64,000 nt of DNA from positions 4,786,501 to 4,850,500 of the forward strand of contig NZ_CP015225.1 in NCBI RefSeq assembly GCF_001623525.1, written 5' to 3'. Shown here in pieces: positions 50,865 to 60,007 of this stretch. How positions within the stretch are numbered: position 1 is the first letter of the stretch; each line of letters opens with the position of its first letter. The notes under the pieces were generated by a model, which saw only the letters and a program-made list of their open reading frames with translations, did not search any database and had not been told where the DNA came from. This stretch comes from Pseudomonas fluorescens (GTDB lineage Bacteria > Pseudomonadota > Gammaproteobacteria > Pseudomonadales > Pseudomonadaceae). Made by a program: the position numbers and the translations under genes.

Positions 50865-52931
50865 CTAGCCCAATTCCACATGGTTGCGCCCGGAACTTTT
50901 TGCCCGATAAAGCGCCTGATCGGCTCTTTTAAGCACCAAGTCGCTGTGTTCACCGGGTTTGAAGGCGGTCAGGCCGATGGATACCGTCACCGTCACCGGC
51001 TCGCCCTTGAAATGAAACGGACAGCCTTCGATGGCCAGGCGCAGCGCCTCGGCCAGCTTGGCACCAGCAGCCAGGGAGGTATTGGGCACCAGCAGCACAA
51101 ACTCCTCGCCCCCAAAACGCGCAATGAAATCGCCGCTACGCAGGCGTTTACGCAGGACCGAGGCGATGAGTTTCAACACCCGGTCACCGGCCAGATGGCC
51201 ATAGTTGTCATTGATGCGCTTGAAATGATCGAGATCGAGCATGGCCAGCAGCAAGCTGTTGCCGTGTTGTTGCCACTGGGCGACTTCATGCTCCAGGCGC
51301 TCGGACCAGGCGGCGCGATTGGGCAGCCCGGTGAGCGGATCGATCAGGGCTTTTTGCCGCTGTTCCTCGAGATTCTCCCGCACGACCTGGGCATCCTGCT
51401 CCATCAGCGCAACGCGATCGGCCAGGCTTTTCAGGCGAGCCGAGACCTCTTGCTCGCGTTGATCACGTTGCTGGCGGTGGTGGTCCATCGTACCGAGCAA
51501 GCCTTCAAGGTGATTCTCGAGCACCTGCTTGAGGCCTTCCAGGTCATCGGCGTCCTTCACGCTGCTTTGCAGGCCGTCCACCTGCTCGCGAATCTGGGTG
51601 TCCATTTCCCTGGAGGCCGACAGGTTTTCGGCGTGGTCTTCACTGGCGGCCTGCAGGCTGCTCTGGAATGACTCGAGCCGATCGTTGAGGCGCTGCAAGT
51701 ACGCCTCGAATTCATGCTGGCCGGTGTCCGTGATGGCCAGCATCAGCACGGCCAGATCATCGAGGATCGGCAGCAATTCGTACCAGTTCAAGCCATTGCG
51801 CAGACGCTCACACATGGCTTCGGCTTGTGGTCGATGACGCTCGGGCAAGGTCAGGTCGCCCAAGAGGCCCAACAGCGTGTCTTCGATATGTTTGGCGACC
51901 GAACTGTAGGATGGCTCCGGCGAGTCGGGCAGGGCGTACTGGGCGTCAGCCACATCGGCGCCTTCCAGGGGCTCGTCGAGCTCCGCAGGCGGTAGCGAAG
52001 GGGCGGGCAGGGCCTGGGCAGGCTCCTCGGGCATCAGCTCGTCGGGATTCTCGAGTGCGGGCGCCACAACCGGGGGTACTTCGGCGAGCGGCGTCGGCAG
52101 CGGCGCAGGCTCGGTTGCCTGGTCGTCCGATTCACTGGCGGGCTGAACCACTTCGGCTGCCGGTGCTGGAGCGGGCACTGGAGCGATCTCGATCTGCGGC
52201 GCAGTCAGGGCAACCGGTTCGGGCGTTGTCTCCAACGCGGGCGCTTGCTCCGCCACCGAGGGCTGCGGTGCCGGTGCCGGTGCCGGTGCCGGTGCGACGG
52301 ATTCTGCGGCCGTTGCCGGCGCCACGGCTACGGGCAGGGCCATTTCTGACGCAGGTGCCACGCTGGCCTGGGCAGGGTCGTGGGGCTGGGGCGTCGCGTC
52401 CTCATGGCCTTGGCCACCAAACAGCCGTTGCAGCAGGCCGGGGCGACTCGGTTCGACAGGGGCATCCAGGGCACTGAGTGCCTTGCCTTGCAAGCCGCTC
52501 AATTCGCTGAGCAGCAGCGGAATCTCCCGAGCCTGGCCGGCCCGATCCTCCAGTTGCTTGGCAAATTTCTTCAGCGGCCGACTGACGTCCTTGGGCAGCG
52601 GCAGGCTCTGCAACTGGGCAACCAGGGCGGTCAACGCGGCGCTCGTCTGCTCGACCCGGGTCTCGCGGCGCTGCTCGGAATCGAGTACGGCTTTCTCCAG
52701 GCGCGGCAGCAGGGCAGCGAGGCCGGCATCCATGTCATCGGTGCGCACCACCTCGCGCATCTCTTTCATGCATTGATCGACAGCCCTGTCAGTGCCCTCG
52801 GCGGCCAGGGTGCTGCGCACCAGGCCACGACGCAGCAAGTCGAGTCGAGCCGCCCAGCGGCGCTCAAGCTTTTCCTGCTGTTCGATACTCTTGAGGTACT
52901 TCTCTCTCCAGCGTTCGGCGTCGTCGCTCAT
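50865..52931 (-). CDS. dgcP: Diguanylate cyclase DgcP
   Basis: A 688-residue cytoplasmic or polar enzyme making c-di-GMP. The N-terminal ~160 residues are helical (RWREKYLKSIEQQEKLERRW), followed by a low-complexity Pro/Ala/Glu region (about 165-330, PAPAPAPAP and similar), then a helical domain and a C-terminal GGDEF domain from about 520. The active loop is RFGGEEFVLLVP, with the inhibitory I-site RSGD five residues before it, so product inhibition is expected. Known in pseudomonads as DgcP, conserved next to dsbA. The start overlaps the EEP gene by 4 bases (stop of EEP at 52928). Confidence 0.93.
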   Translation of the reverse strand: MSDDAERWREKYLKSIEQQEKLERRWAARLDLLRRGLVRSTLAAEGTDRAVDQCMKEMREVVRTDDMDAGLAALLPRLEKAVLDSEQRRETRVEQTSAALTALVAQLQSLPLPKDVSRPLKKFAKQLEDRAGQAREIPLLLSELSGLQGKALSALDAPVEPSRPGLLQRLFGGQGHEDATPQPHDPAQASVAPASEMALPVAVAPATAAESVAPAPAPAPAPQPSVAEQAPALETTPEPVALTAPQIEIAPVPAPAPAAEVVQPASESDDQATEPAPLPTPLAEVPPVVAPALENPDELMPEEPAQALPAPSLPPAELDEPLEGADVADAQYALPDSPEPSYSSVAKHIEDTLLGLLGDLTLPERHRPQAEAMCERLRNGLNWYELLPILDDLAVLMLAITDTGQHEFEAYLQRLNDRLESFQSSLQAASEDHAENLSASREMDTQIREQVDGLQSSVKDADDLEGLKQVLENHLEGLLGTMDHHRQQRDQREQEVSARLKSLADRVALMEQDAQVVRENLEEQRQKALIDPLTGLPNRAAWSERLEHEVAQWQQHGNSLLLAMLDLDHFKRINDNYGHLAGDRVLKLIASVLRKRLRSGDFIARFGGEEFVLLVPNTSLAAGAKLAEALRLAIEGCPFHFKGEPVTVTVSIGLTAFKPGEHSDLVLKRADQALYRAKSSGRNHVELG

Positions 52932-53806
52932 TCATCGGATCCGCGGGGGGCAGGACTCAGCGCGGGGAATGCATCGGCCGTGAGCGAACCTGGCAAACGA
53001 ATTTCTACCGCGACCGGCAGGTGATCGGAAATGGGTTGGGCCAGCACCTCGACGCGTTCGAGGGTCAGGGTCGGGCTCAACAGGATATGGTCCAGACAGC
53101 GCTGGGGGCGCCAGCTGGGGAATGTCGCTTCCAGTTGTGGAGCGAGCAGGCCGAGATCGCGCAGGGGCGAAGTCTGCAGCAAATCGGTGGCATGGGTGTT
53201 CATGTCGCCCATCAACACCTGGTGCTTGTAGCCGCCAATCAATTCGCGAATGTACGCCAGCTGCATCGTCCGGGTACGCGCCCCGAGCGCCAGATGCATC
53301 ATGACCACGACCAGCGCCTCCGGGCCTTCGCCAAAACGCGCCAGGATCGCACCGCGCCCCTTGGGGCCGGGCAACGGGTGATCTTCGATCGCCCACGGAC
53401 GCAAGCGACTCAACACGCCATTGCTGTGCTGGCCGAGACGTCCGAGATTGCGATTGAGTTGCTGGTACCAATAGGGAAAGGCGCCCAATTGGGCCAGGTG
53501 TTCCACCTGATTGACGTAGCCTGAGCGCAAGCTTCCGCCGTCGGCCTCTTGCAGGGCCACCAGGTCGAAGTCCTTGAGCAGGTCGCCGATTTTCTGCAGG
53601 TTACCGGCACGCCCGGTGTGCGGCAGCAAATGTTGCCAGCCGCGAGTCAGGTAATGCCGGTAGCGCTCGGTGCTGATGCCCACCTGGATATTGAAGCTGA
53701 GCAGCCGCAAGCGGCTGTCGCCAGGCAGGCCCGTGGACATGACATGATGCTCGTTGACCCGCGCTTCATGCAGGCCAACGATGCGTTCGGTGCTCCAGCG
53801 GGCCAT
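52928..53806 (-). CDS. Endonuclease/exonuclease/phosphatase family protein
   Basis: A 292-residue metal-dependent phosphodiesterase fold (DNase I-like). Blocks: RLLSFNIQVG (Asn), LVALQEADGG (metal Glu), VVVMMHLALGARTRTMQLAY (His), VLMGDMNTHAT (Asp, Asn) and QPISDHLPVAVEI (catalytic Asp-His). No signal peptide is evident. It lies between dsbA and dgcP and is translationally coupled to dgcP by a 4-base overlap. Substrate (nucleic acid, phosphoinositide or nucleotide) unknown. Confidence 0.92.
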   Translation of the reverse strand: MARWSTERIVGLHEARVNEHHVMSTGLPGDSRLRLLSFNIQVGISTERYRHYLTRGWQHLLPHTGRAGNLQKIGDLLKDFDLVALQEADGGSLRSGYVNQVEHLAQLGAFPYWYQQLNRNLGRLGQHSNGVLSRLRPWAIEDHPLPGPKGRGAILARFGEGPEALVVVMMHLALGARTRTMQLAYIRELIGGYKHQVLMGDMNTHATDLLQTSPLRDLGLLAPQLEATFPSWRPQRCLDHILLSPTLTLERVEVLAQPISDHLPVAVEIRLPGSLTADAFPALSPAPRGSDE

Positions 53807-53821
53807 GGGCGTGGGCCGCGC

Positions 53822-54463
53822 TTAGTTGGCAGCAGCCTTGGTGGCCGCTCGCTCTTTGGCGATCAGCTGGTCGGCCAGTTGCAGGGCTTCATTTGCGCCA
53901 CCGGCGGAGCCGATGTCAAAGCGGTATTTGCCGTTGACGATCATGGTCGGTACGCCAGTGATCTCGTATTTCTTCGCCAGCTCGCGGGCCTTCTTGATCT
54001 GGCCCTGGATGGCAAAGGAGTCGAACGTGGCGAGGAATTTCTCCTTGTCCACACCCTGGGTCGCCAGGAAGTCGGCCATGTCTTCCTTGTCGGTCAGCTT
54101 TTTGTGTTCTTTCTGGATCGCGTTGAAAACGGCAGCGTGGACCTTGTGCTCGACGCCCATGGCCTCGAGTGTCAGGAACATCTGGCCGTGGGCATCCCAC
54201 GGGCCGCCGAACATGGCGGGGATGCGCACGAAGTTAACGTCCGAAGGCAGTTTCTCGACCCATGGGTTGATAACCGGTTCAAAAGCGTAGCAATGCGGGC
54301 AGCCGTACCAGAACAGCTCCACGACTTCGATCTTGCCAGGCGCCGCCACCGGAACGGGGTTGGTCAATTCGACATAAGGTGCGGCGGGCTTTTCAGCCGC
54401 TTGGGCAGTTACGCCGAACAGGCTGGCGGCGACGAGCGCGGCGCTGATGATCAGATTACGCAT
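53822..54463 (-). CDS. dsbA: Thiol:disulfide interchange protein DsbA
   Basis: A 213-residue periplasmic oxidase that inserts disulfides into exported proteins. Signal peptide MRNLIISAALVAASLFGVTA QA, active site FWYGCPHCYAFEP with Cys about 55 and 58, helical insertion, and cis-Pro loop ITGVPTMIVNGKYRFD. AGGAG lies 7 bases before ATG 54463. Followed by the EEP and dgcP genes on the same strand. Confidence 0.97.
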   Translation of the reverse strand: MRNLIISAALVAASLFGVTAQAAEKPAAPYVELTNPVPVAAPGKIEVVELFWYGCPHCYAFEPVINPWVEKLPSDVNFVRIPAMFGGPWDAHGQMFLTLEAMGVEHKVHAAVFNAIQKEHKKLTDKEDMADFLATQGVDKEKFLATFDSFAIQGQIKKARELAKKYEITGVPTMIVNGKYRFDIGSAGGANEALQLADQLIAKERAATKAAAN

Positions 54464-54559
54464 GCTTTACTCCTGGACAATGAGGGGGCCTCGCGAGGCC
54501 TGTTTCTAAGACAGACCGTGGCGGGTTCAAGTTCTCTAGTGTAACGGCAGCGGCCACAA

Positions 54560-54585
54560 AAAAGGGCGGCCAAAGCCACCCTTTT
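54560..54585 (-). terminator. Terminator downstream of the cytochrome c4 gene
   Basis: AAAAGGGCGGC/GCCACCCTTTT with loop CAAA; on the minus strand it ends in TTTTTTG. A second perfect stem, CGTTGCAAGGG (54619-54629) with CCCTTGCAACG (54638-54648), lies between it and the cytochrome stop, forming a double hairpin. Confidence 0.85.
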
Positions 54586-54661
54586 GATGTTTGCATCGAC
54601 AGATTAATCGAGCGTTAACGTTGCAAGGGATGTACGCCCCTTGCAACGCCAGCCAAAGGCC

Positions 54662-55273
54662 TCAGTGCAGGCCCTGGATGTAGCTGGATACCGCAGCGAT
54701 ATCTTCGTCGCTCAGTTTTTTCGCAATGCTCTGCATCGGCTTGGTATCGCCGTCGTTGGTCCGGCCACCCTCTTCTTTGCGGAAGTCGGTCAACTGCTTG
54801 CCTACGTACTGGGCATGCTGGCCGCCCAAGTGTGGGAAGCCGGCTGCCGCGTTGCCCTTGCCGTCAGGCGAGTGGCAGCCGGTGCAGGCTGGAAGCCCCT
54901 TGTTCAAGTCACCCCCACGAAACAGCGCTTCACCACGGGCCACGAGTTTCGGATCGGCAGCGCCGACACTGCCCTTCTGGCTGGCGAAATACGCCGAGAT
55001 GTCCGCCAGGTCCTGATCGCTCAGGTTGGTCAGCAGGCCGGTCATTTCCAGCACCGTGCGCTTGCCGGACTTGATGTCGTGCAGTTGCTTGTTCAGGTAA
55101 CGTTCGCCCTGGCCCGCCAGTTTCGGAAAGTTGGGCGCCATGCTATTGCCATCCGGGCCGTGGCAGGCTCCGCATACGGCCGCCTTCGCCTGACCGGCAG
55201 CGGCATCGCCAGCGGCGTGGGCTACGCCGGATATCCCCAAGGTCAACAGCAGACTCACGATCAGTTTGTTCAT
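54662..55273 (-). CDS. Diheme cytochrome c4
   Basis: A 203-residue periplasmic electron carrier. Signal peptide MNKLIVSLLLTLGISGVAHA A, then two c-type domains, each with one CxxCH: AAVCGACHGPDG (about residue 34) and PACTGCHSPDGKGNAAAG (about 133), with axial Met candidates in NSMAPNFPKL and in the C-terminal TKPMQSIAKKL. It would shuttle electrons from the bc1 complex to terminal oxidases such as cbb3. Conserved between dsbA and engB; the small c5-like gene lies upstream on the same strand. Confidence 0.96.
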   Translation of the reverse strand: MNKLIVSLLLTLGISGVAHAAGDAAAGQAKAAVCGACHGPDGNSMAPNFPKLAGQGERYLNKQLHDIKSGKRTVLEMTGLLTNLSDQDLADISAYFASQKGSVGAADPKLVARGEALFRGGDLNKGLPACTGCHSPDGKGNAAAGFPHLGGQHAQYVGKQLTDFRKEEGGRTNDGDTKPMQSIAKKLSDEDIAAVSSYIQGLH

Positions 55274-55319
55274 CAGCTAATCCAACTACGGCTAAGGGTT
55301 AAAGAGTTATGGACCGGGT

Positions 55320-55610
55320 TCACTCGCTCATCCACTGGATGATGGCTCGGTAATCCTCGGCACTGCAGTCCATGCACAAACCACGCGGCGGCATCGCCTT
55401 GAAACCCTGGGTCACGTGTTGCACCAGCGTCTCCATACCTTTCGCCAACCTCGGCGTCCAAGCTTCCTGATCGCCCTTGCGGGGCGCCATGGGGAGTTGG
55501 CCGGAATGACAGGCACCACAAACACGGTTGTACACAGCTTCCGGATCCTGTGTAGCCTGAGCGCTGTAAAGCGGCATCAAGACACCGGCAGCTAGCAGCC
55601 ATTTCGTCAT
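55320..55610 (-). CDS. Small c5-type cytochrome
   Basis: A 96-residue periplasmic monohaem cytochrome. Signal peptide MTKWLLAAGVLMPLYSAQA, haem motif RVCGACHSGQLPMAPRKGD, axial Met in KAMPPRGLCMDCSAEDY, where the CxxC pair (CMDC) is the extra cysteine pair typical of cytochrome c5. It precedes cytochrome c4 by 46 bases, so the two are probably one transcript. Divergent from engB. Confidence 0.93.
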   Translation of the reverse strand: MTKWLLAAGVLMPLYSAQATQDPEAVYNRVCGACHSGQLPMAPRKGDQEAWTPRLAKGMETLVQHVTQGFKAMPPRGLCMDCSAEDYRAIIQWMSE

Positions 55611-55801
55611 AAAACGACCTTTTCAGGGTTGGGAACGAGCTGCGTTCTAACGCGCAATTTCGGTCGGTCGCTCCCGTGAGCTTCATCCTACGCTGGGACA
55701 AAGCGCACACAAAATCTGCGGCATTATATACTGGCGTCACTGAAACGGAAACGACACAGCTTGCCGCGTCCATTCCCGACGCCGCCCACATCGGAAATCC
55801 C

Positions 55802-56443
55802 ATGCAACTGAAGAACCCCATCCTCGGCCTGTGCCAACAGTCCACCTTCATGCTCAGCGCCGCCAAAGTCGATCAATGCCCAGACGACGAAGGCTTCGAA
55901 GTGGCTTTTGCCGGGCGTTCCAATGCCGGCAAATCCAGCGCGCTGAACACCTTGACCCACGCGAGCCTGGCGCGCACCTCGAAAACCCCGGGTCGCACGC
56001 AGCTCTTGAACTTCTTCAAGCTAGACGATGAACGGCGTTTGGTCGACCTGCCCGGCTACGGCTACGCCAAGGTACCGATCCCGCTCAAGCAACACTGGCA
56101 GCGCCACTTGGAAGCGTATTTGGGCAGCCGCGAGAGTTTGAAAGGCCTGATCCTGATGATGGACATTCGCCATCCGATGACCGACTTCGACCTGTTGATG
56201 CTCGATTGGGCGGTCGCCAGTGGCATGCCGATGCACATCCTGTTGACCAAGGCCGACAAGCTCACCTACGGCGCGGCCAAAAATACCCTGCTCAAAGTGC
56301 AGTCGGAAATTCGCAAAGGCTGGGGTGACGCGATCACTATCCAGCTGTTCTCGGCGCCCAAGCGCATGGGCCTGGAAGAAGCCTACACGGTGCTGGCCGA
56401 CTGGATGGAATTGGCGGACAAGGGCAGCGAAGAGGCCGAATAA
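55802..56443 (+). CDS. engB: Ribosome biogenesis GTP-binding protein EngB (YsxC/YihA)
   Basis: A 213-residue essential GTPase for 50S assembly. G1 loop [15 protein letters not shown]2/switch [17 protein letters not shown]3 [12 protein letters not shown]4 LLTKADKL and G5 [15 protein letters not shown] 55802 is used; the longer frame upstream has no family likeness. The gene is followed by the convergent small RNA ErsA and polA, an arrangement conserved in Pseudomonas. Confidence 0.97.
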   Translation: MQLKNPILGLCQQSTFMLSAAKVDQCPDDEGFEVAFAGRSNAGKSSALNTLTHASLARTSKTPGRTQLLNFFKLDDERRLVDLPGYGYAKVPIPLKQHWQRHLEAYLGSRESLKGLILMMDIRHPMTDFDLLMLDWAVASGMPMHILLTKADKLTYGAAKNTLLKVQSEIRKGWGDAITIQLFSAPKRMGLEEAYTVLADWMELADKGSEEAE

Positions 56444-56458
56444 GCCGGATCGCAGGCA

Positions 56459-56590
56459 AAAAAAACCCCGGACTTCTTATGGGGAGGGGGAAGTTCGGGG
56501 TCCAAGTTCCGGACCGCTAGGGCGGGGTCCAGATATCTGCCAACACTTAACACAACATAGGAGCATTGAAGGGCTTCACCAGCCATTCAG
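56459..56590 (-). ncRNA. ersA: Small RNA ErsA
   Basis: ErsA is an AlgU-dependent regulatory RNA of Pseudomonas encoded between polA and engB; it acts with Hfq on envelope, biofilm and virulence mRNAs. Here the minus strand of exactly that gap carries an AlgU-type promoter (56595-56622), a predicted start near 56590, and a strong terminator at 56466-56500 with eight T (56458-56465), giving about 132 nt. The terminator loop and flank are C-rich (CTTCCCCCTCCCC), a plausible seed. Identity rests on position, promoter and size; I could not align the sequence. Confidence 0.82.
56466..56500 (-). terminator. Terminator of ErsA
   Basis: CCCCGGACTT (56466-56475) pairs with AAGTTCGGGG (56491-56500), one wobble pair, and on the minus strand eight T follow. 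The same stem read on the plus strand may end engB transcripts. Confidence 0.9.
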
Positions 56591-56594
56591 AATC

Positions 56595-56622
56595 TCTGAG
56601 TGGCATTTGACGGGTTTAGTTC
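56595..56622 (-). promoter_or_regulatory. AlgU (sigma-22/sigma-E type) promoter of ErsA
   Basis: On the minus strand GAACTA (56617-56622), 17 bases, TCAGA (56595-56599) fits the AlgU consensus GAACTT-N16/17-TCTGA with one change in each box. Confidence 0.75.
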
Positions 56623-56694
56623 AGATTATTTTTGGAAATAGCCTTAGGAATTTTCCGAACTAAAGACATCGTCCCGGGGTTTCAGTGAGCCTAT

Positions 56695-56787
56695 GTGGCG
56701 AGGGAGCTTGCTCCCGCTTGAGTGCGAAGCGCTCACAAAATGTTTGGGGCGGCTGCGCCACCCAGCGGGAGCAAGCTCCCTCGCCAC
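56695..56787. repeat. Inverted REP pair
   Basis: Plus copy 56695-56718 and minus copy 56764-56787, 30 bases from the end of polA. Confidence 0.9.
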
Positions 56788-56817
56788 GGGACCTGCGCCA
56801 GCTTCAGAGCCTACGAC

Positions 56818-59586
56818 TCAATGCGCCTCATCCCAGTTATTGCCCACGCCCACTTCCACCAGCAGCGGCACGTCCAGCGTGGCGGCGGCGCTCATGTGCT
56901 GGCGAATTTCCTCGCGCACCTGGTCGACCAGGTCTTCACGCACCTCCAGCACCAATTCGTCGTGTACCTGCAGGATGACCTTCGCATCCAGCCCGGACGC
57001 TGTCAGCCAGCGATCCACGGCGACCATGGCTTTCTTGATGATGTCAGCCGCCGTGCCCTGCATCGGCGCGTTGATGGCCGTGCGCTCGGCGCCTTTGCGC
57101 AGGGCCGGGTTTTTCGCGTTGATGTCCGGCAGGTACAACCGGCGACCGAAAATGGTTTCGACAAAACCTTGCTCGGCCGCTTGGGCGCGGGTGCGCTCCA
57201 TGTACGCCAGCACACCTGGGTAGCGGGCGAAGTAGCGGTCGATATAAGCCTGGGACTGCTTGCGATCGACGCCGATCTGCTTGGCCAGGCCGAACGCACT
57301 CATGCCGTAGATCAAGCCGAAGTTGATCGCCTTGGCGCTGCGGCGCTGGTCCTGGGTGACGGCCTCCAGCTCGACGCCGAAAACCTCGGCAGCGGTGGCC
57401 CGGTGCACATCCAGGTTATGGCGAAACGCATGAAGCAACCCTTCGTCCTTGGCCAGGTGCGCCATGATTCGCAGTTCGATCTGCGAGTAGTCCGCCGCCA
57501 GCAGCTTGTAACCTTTCGGCGCGATGAAGGCCTGGCGAATGCGTCGACCTTCGGCCGTGCGAATCGGGATGTTCTGCAGGTTCGGGTCGATGGATGACAG
57601 GCGCCCGGTCGCAGCGACGGCCTGTTGATAATTGGTATGGACACGGCCAGTGCGGCTGTTGATCTGTTCCGGCAGGCGATCGGTGTAGGTGCTCTTGAGC
57701 TTGCTCAGCGAGCGGTACTGCATCAGCACCTTGGGCAGCGGGTAATCCTGCTCCGCCAGCTCGGCGAGCACCGCTTCGGCGGTGGACGCCTGGCCCTTGG
57801 CGGTTTTGCTGAGCACCGGCAAGCCAAGTTTTTCGTACAGGATCACACCCAATTGCTTCGGTGAGCCCAGGTTGAACTCCTCGCCGGCGATGGCAAACGC
57901 CTCACGCTCCAGCGCCACCAGTTTCTCGCCCAACTCGACACTTTGCACGCCCAGCAGGTTGGCATCGACCAACGCCCCCTGGCGCTCGATGCGCGCCAGG
58001 ACCGGCATCAGCGGCATCTCGATGTCGTTGAGCACGGTGCCCAGGCTTGGCGTGGCCGCCAGTTTTTCCTGCAGGGACTGGTGCAGGCGGAAGGTCACGT
58101 CGGCGTCTTCGGCGGCGTAAGGGCCGGCCAGTTCCAGGGAGATCTGGTCGAAGGTCAGTTGCTTGACCCCTTTGCCCGCGATGTCCTGGAAATCGGTCTT
58201 GCTCTGGCCCAGGTACTTGAGCGCCAGGCTGTCCATGTCGTGGCGGGTCGCGGTGGAGTCCAGCACGTAGGATTCGAGCATGGTGTCGAAGGCGATGCCC
58301 TGGACCAGGATGCCGTTGTTCTGATCGCCATCGATGGCGCAGTTGGCCAGGATGTTGGTTTCGAACTTGGCGTGCTGGCCGACCTTGAGCTTGTTCGGGT
58401 TTTCCAGCAGCGGCTTGAGTGCCTTGAGCACCGTGTCGCGATCCAGTTGCTCCGGCACACCCATGTAGGAATGGGTCAGCGGAATGTAGGCTGCCTCGAA
58501 AGGGGCCACGGCGAACGACAAGCCGACGAGTTGCGAATGCTGGGCATCGCCGCCGTTGGTTTCGGTGACGAAGGCAAACAGCGGCGCTTTGTCCAGTTTG
58601 GCCAGCCACGCGTCGAAGCGCGCCTGATCGAGGATGACCTCGTACTTGGCCTCGGCCGCGCCGGGCTGTTCTTCGGCCACTTCAACGATCTCCTGGCCGG
58701 CACGCTTGGCGTCCCGCTGGTTTTCTTCGAACCAGCTCTTGAATTCCAACAACGTGTACAGCTCGGCGAGTTTCTCGTGATCCGGTTGGCCCATTTGCAG
58801 GTCGTCGAGGCCGACATCCAACGGTACGTCGGTCTTGATGGTTGCCAACTCGTAGGAAAGCAATGCCATTTCCTTGTGCTCTTCGAGCTTGGCGGCCAGG
58901 GTCTTGGCGCCACGGATCGGCAAGGTGGCGACGATGTCCAGTTGCGCATACAGCTCGGTCAGGCCGCCATTGACGCCCACCAGCAGGCCGGAAGCGGTCT
59001 TCGGTCCGATACCCGGAACGCCCGGGATGTTGTCGGACGAATCGCCCATCAACGCCAGGTAATCGATGATCTGCTCGGGAGCGACGCCAAACTTCTCCTT
59101 CACGCCAGCCACGTCCAGGGCGCTACCGGTCATGGTATTGACCAAGGTAATGTGCCCATCGACCAATTGCGCCATGTCTTTGTCGCCGGTGGAGATCACC
59201 ACCGGACGGTCGGCCGCCGCGCTACTGCGGGCCAGGGTGCCGATCACGTCATCGGCTTCGACGTTGTCCACGCACAGCAGCGGGAAGCCCAGGGCCTTGA
59301 CGCTGGCATGCAGCGGCTCGATCTGCACACGCATGTCGTCGGGCATGCTCGGGCGGTTGGCCTTGTATTCGGCGTACAACGCATCGCGAAACGTCCCACC
59401 CTTGGCGTCGAATACGACGGCAAATGGACTGTCCGGATACTGCTTGCGCAGGCTCTTGAGCATGTTCAGCACGCCCTTGACCGCACCGGTCGGCAGGCCT
59501 TTGGACGTGGTCAGCGGTGGCAGCGCGTGAAAGGCGCGGTACAGATAAGAAGAACCGTCCACCAGGACGAGGGGGGCTTGGCTCAT
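56818..59586 (-). CDS. polA: DNA polymerase I
   Basis: A 922-residue repair and Okazaki-fragment polymerase. 5'-3' exonuclease domain at the N-terminus (LVLVDGSSYLYRAFHALPPL, VFDAKGGTFRDALYAEYKAN R, VISTGDKDMAQLVD, MGDSSDNIPGVPGIGPKTA), 3'-5' exonuclease-like domain at about 320-510, and polymerase with motif A AADYSQIELRIMAHLAKDEG, motif B RRSAKAINFGLIYGMSAFGL and motif C LQVHDELVLEV. ATG 59586 gives the family length; the longer frame adds only MILL. Convergent with engB across ErsA. Confidence 0.98.
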   Translation of the reverse strand: MSQAPLVLVDGSSYLYRAFHALPPLTTSKGLPTGAVKGVLNMLKSLRKQYPDSPFAVVFDAKGGTFRDALYAEYKANRPSMPDDMRVQIEPLHASVKALGFPLLCVDNVEADDVIGTLARSSAAADRPVVISTGDKDMAQLVDGHITLVNTMTGSALDVAGVKEKFGVAPEQIIDYLALMGDSSDNIPGVPGIGPKTASGLLVGVNGGLTELYAQLDIVATLPIRGAKTLAAKLEEHKEMALLSYELATIKTDVPLDVGLDDLQMGQPDHEKLAELYTLLEFKSWFEENQRDAKRAGQEIVEVAEEQPGAAEAKYEVILDQARFDAWLAKLDKAPLFAFVTETNGGDAQHSQLVGLSFAVAPFEAAYIPLTHSYMGVPEQLDRDTVLKALKPLLENPNKLKVGQHAKFETNILANCAIDGDQNNGILVQGIAFDTMLESYVLDSTATRHDMDSLALKYLGQSKTDFQDIAGKGVKQLTFDQISLELAGPYAAEDADVTFRLHQSLQEKLAATPSLGTVLNDIEMPLMPVLARIERQGALVDANLLGVQSVELGEKLVALEREAFAIAGEEFNLGSPKQLGVILYEKLGLPVLSKTAKGQASTAEAVLAELAEQDYPLPKVLMQYRSLSKLKSTYTDRLPEQINSRTGRVHTNYQQAVAATGRLSSIDPNLQNIPIRTAEGRRIRQAFIAPKGYKLLAADYSQIELRIMAHLAKDEGLLHAFRHNLDVHRATAAEVFGVELEAVTQDQRRSAKAINFGLIYGMSAFGLAKQIGVDRKQSQAYIDRYFARYPGVLAYMERTRAQAAEQGFVETIFGRRLYLPDINAKNPALRKGAERTAINAPMQGTAADIIKKAMVAVDRWLTASGLDAKVILQVHDELVLEVREDLVDQVREEIRQHMSAAATLDVPLLVEVGVGNNWDEAH

Positions 59587-59660
59587 GAGCAGGATCAACC
59601 TTTTCGGCGGGTCCGGGGCTAGAATAGCGGGACCGTTGACGACAAAGGGACAAGGTTATC

Positions 59661-59948
59661 ATGCGTACACTAAATCGCCTGTTACTGGCTGGCTTGTTTG
59701 CAATCACCCCGTTGGCCGTCATGGCGGCGGACGACGCACCCTCGGCGGACCCGGATGTCACCATCCGCACCGAAGGCGATAAAACCATTCAGGAGTACCG
59801 GCAAAATGGATTTTTGTACGCGATCAAGGTCACGCCCAAGCACGGCAAGCCTTATTTCCTGGTGCGGGCCGACGGCAGCGATGCAAACTTCATCCGTTCG
59901 GATCAGCCGGATATGCTGATTCCGTCCTGGAAAATATTTGAGTGGTAA
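59661..59948 (+). CDS. DUF2782 family periplasmic protein
   Basis: A 95-residue exported protein: signal peptide MRTLNRLLLAGLFAITPLAV MAA, then DPDVTIRTEGDKTIQEYRQN GFLYAIKVTPKHGKPYFLV and the closing block DQPDMLIPSWKIFEW typical of DUF2782. Function unknown; the family is conserved beside polA/thrB in pseudomonads. Divergent from polA. A hairpin GGCGCCC/GGGCGCC (59969-59988) lies between it and thrB. Confidence 0.9.
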   Translation: MRTLNRLLLAGLFAITPLAVMAADDAPSADPDVTIRTEGDKTIQEYRQNGFLYAIKVTPKHGKPYFLVRADGSDANFIRSDQPDMLIPSWKIFEW

Positions 59949-60007
59949 TACCGCTCTGCACTTCAACCGGCGCCCGCTGAAGGGCGCCCGTACTGGCAGT
60001 TTTAACC

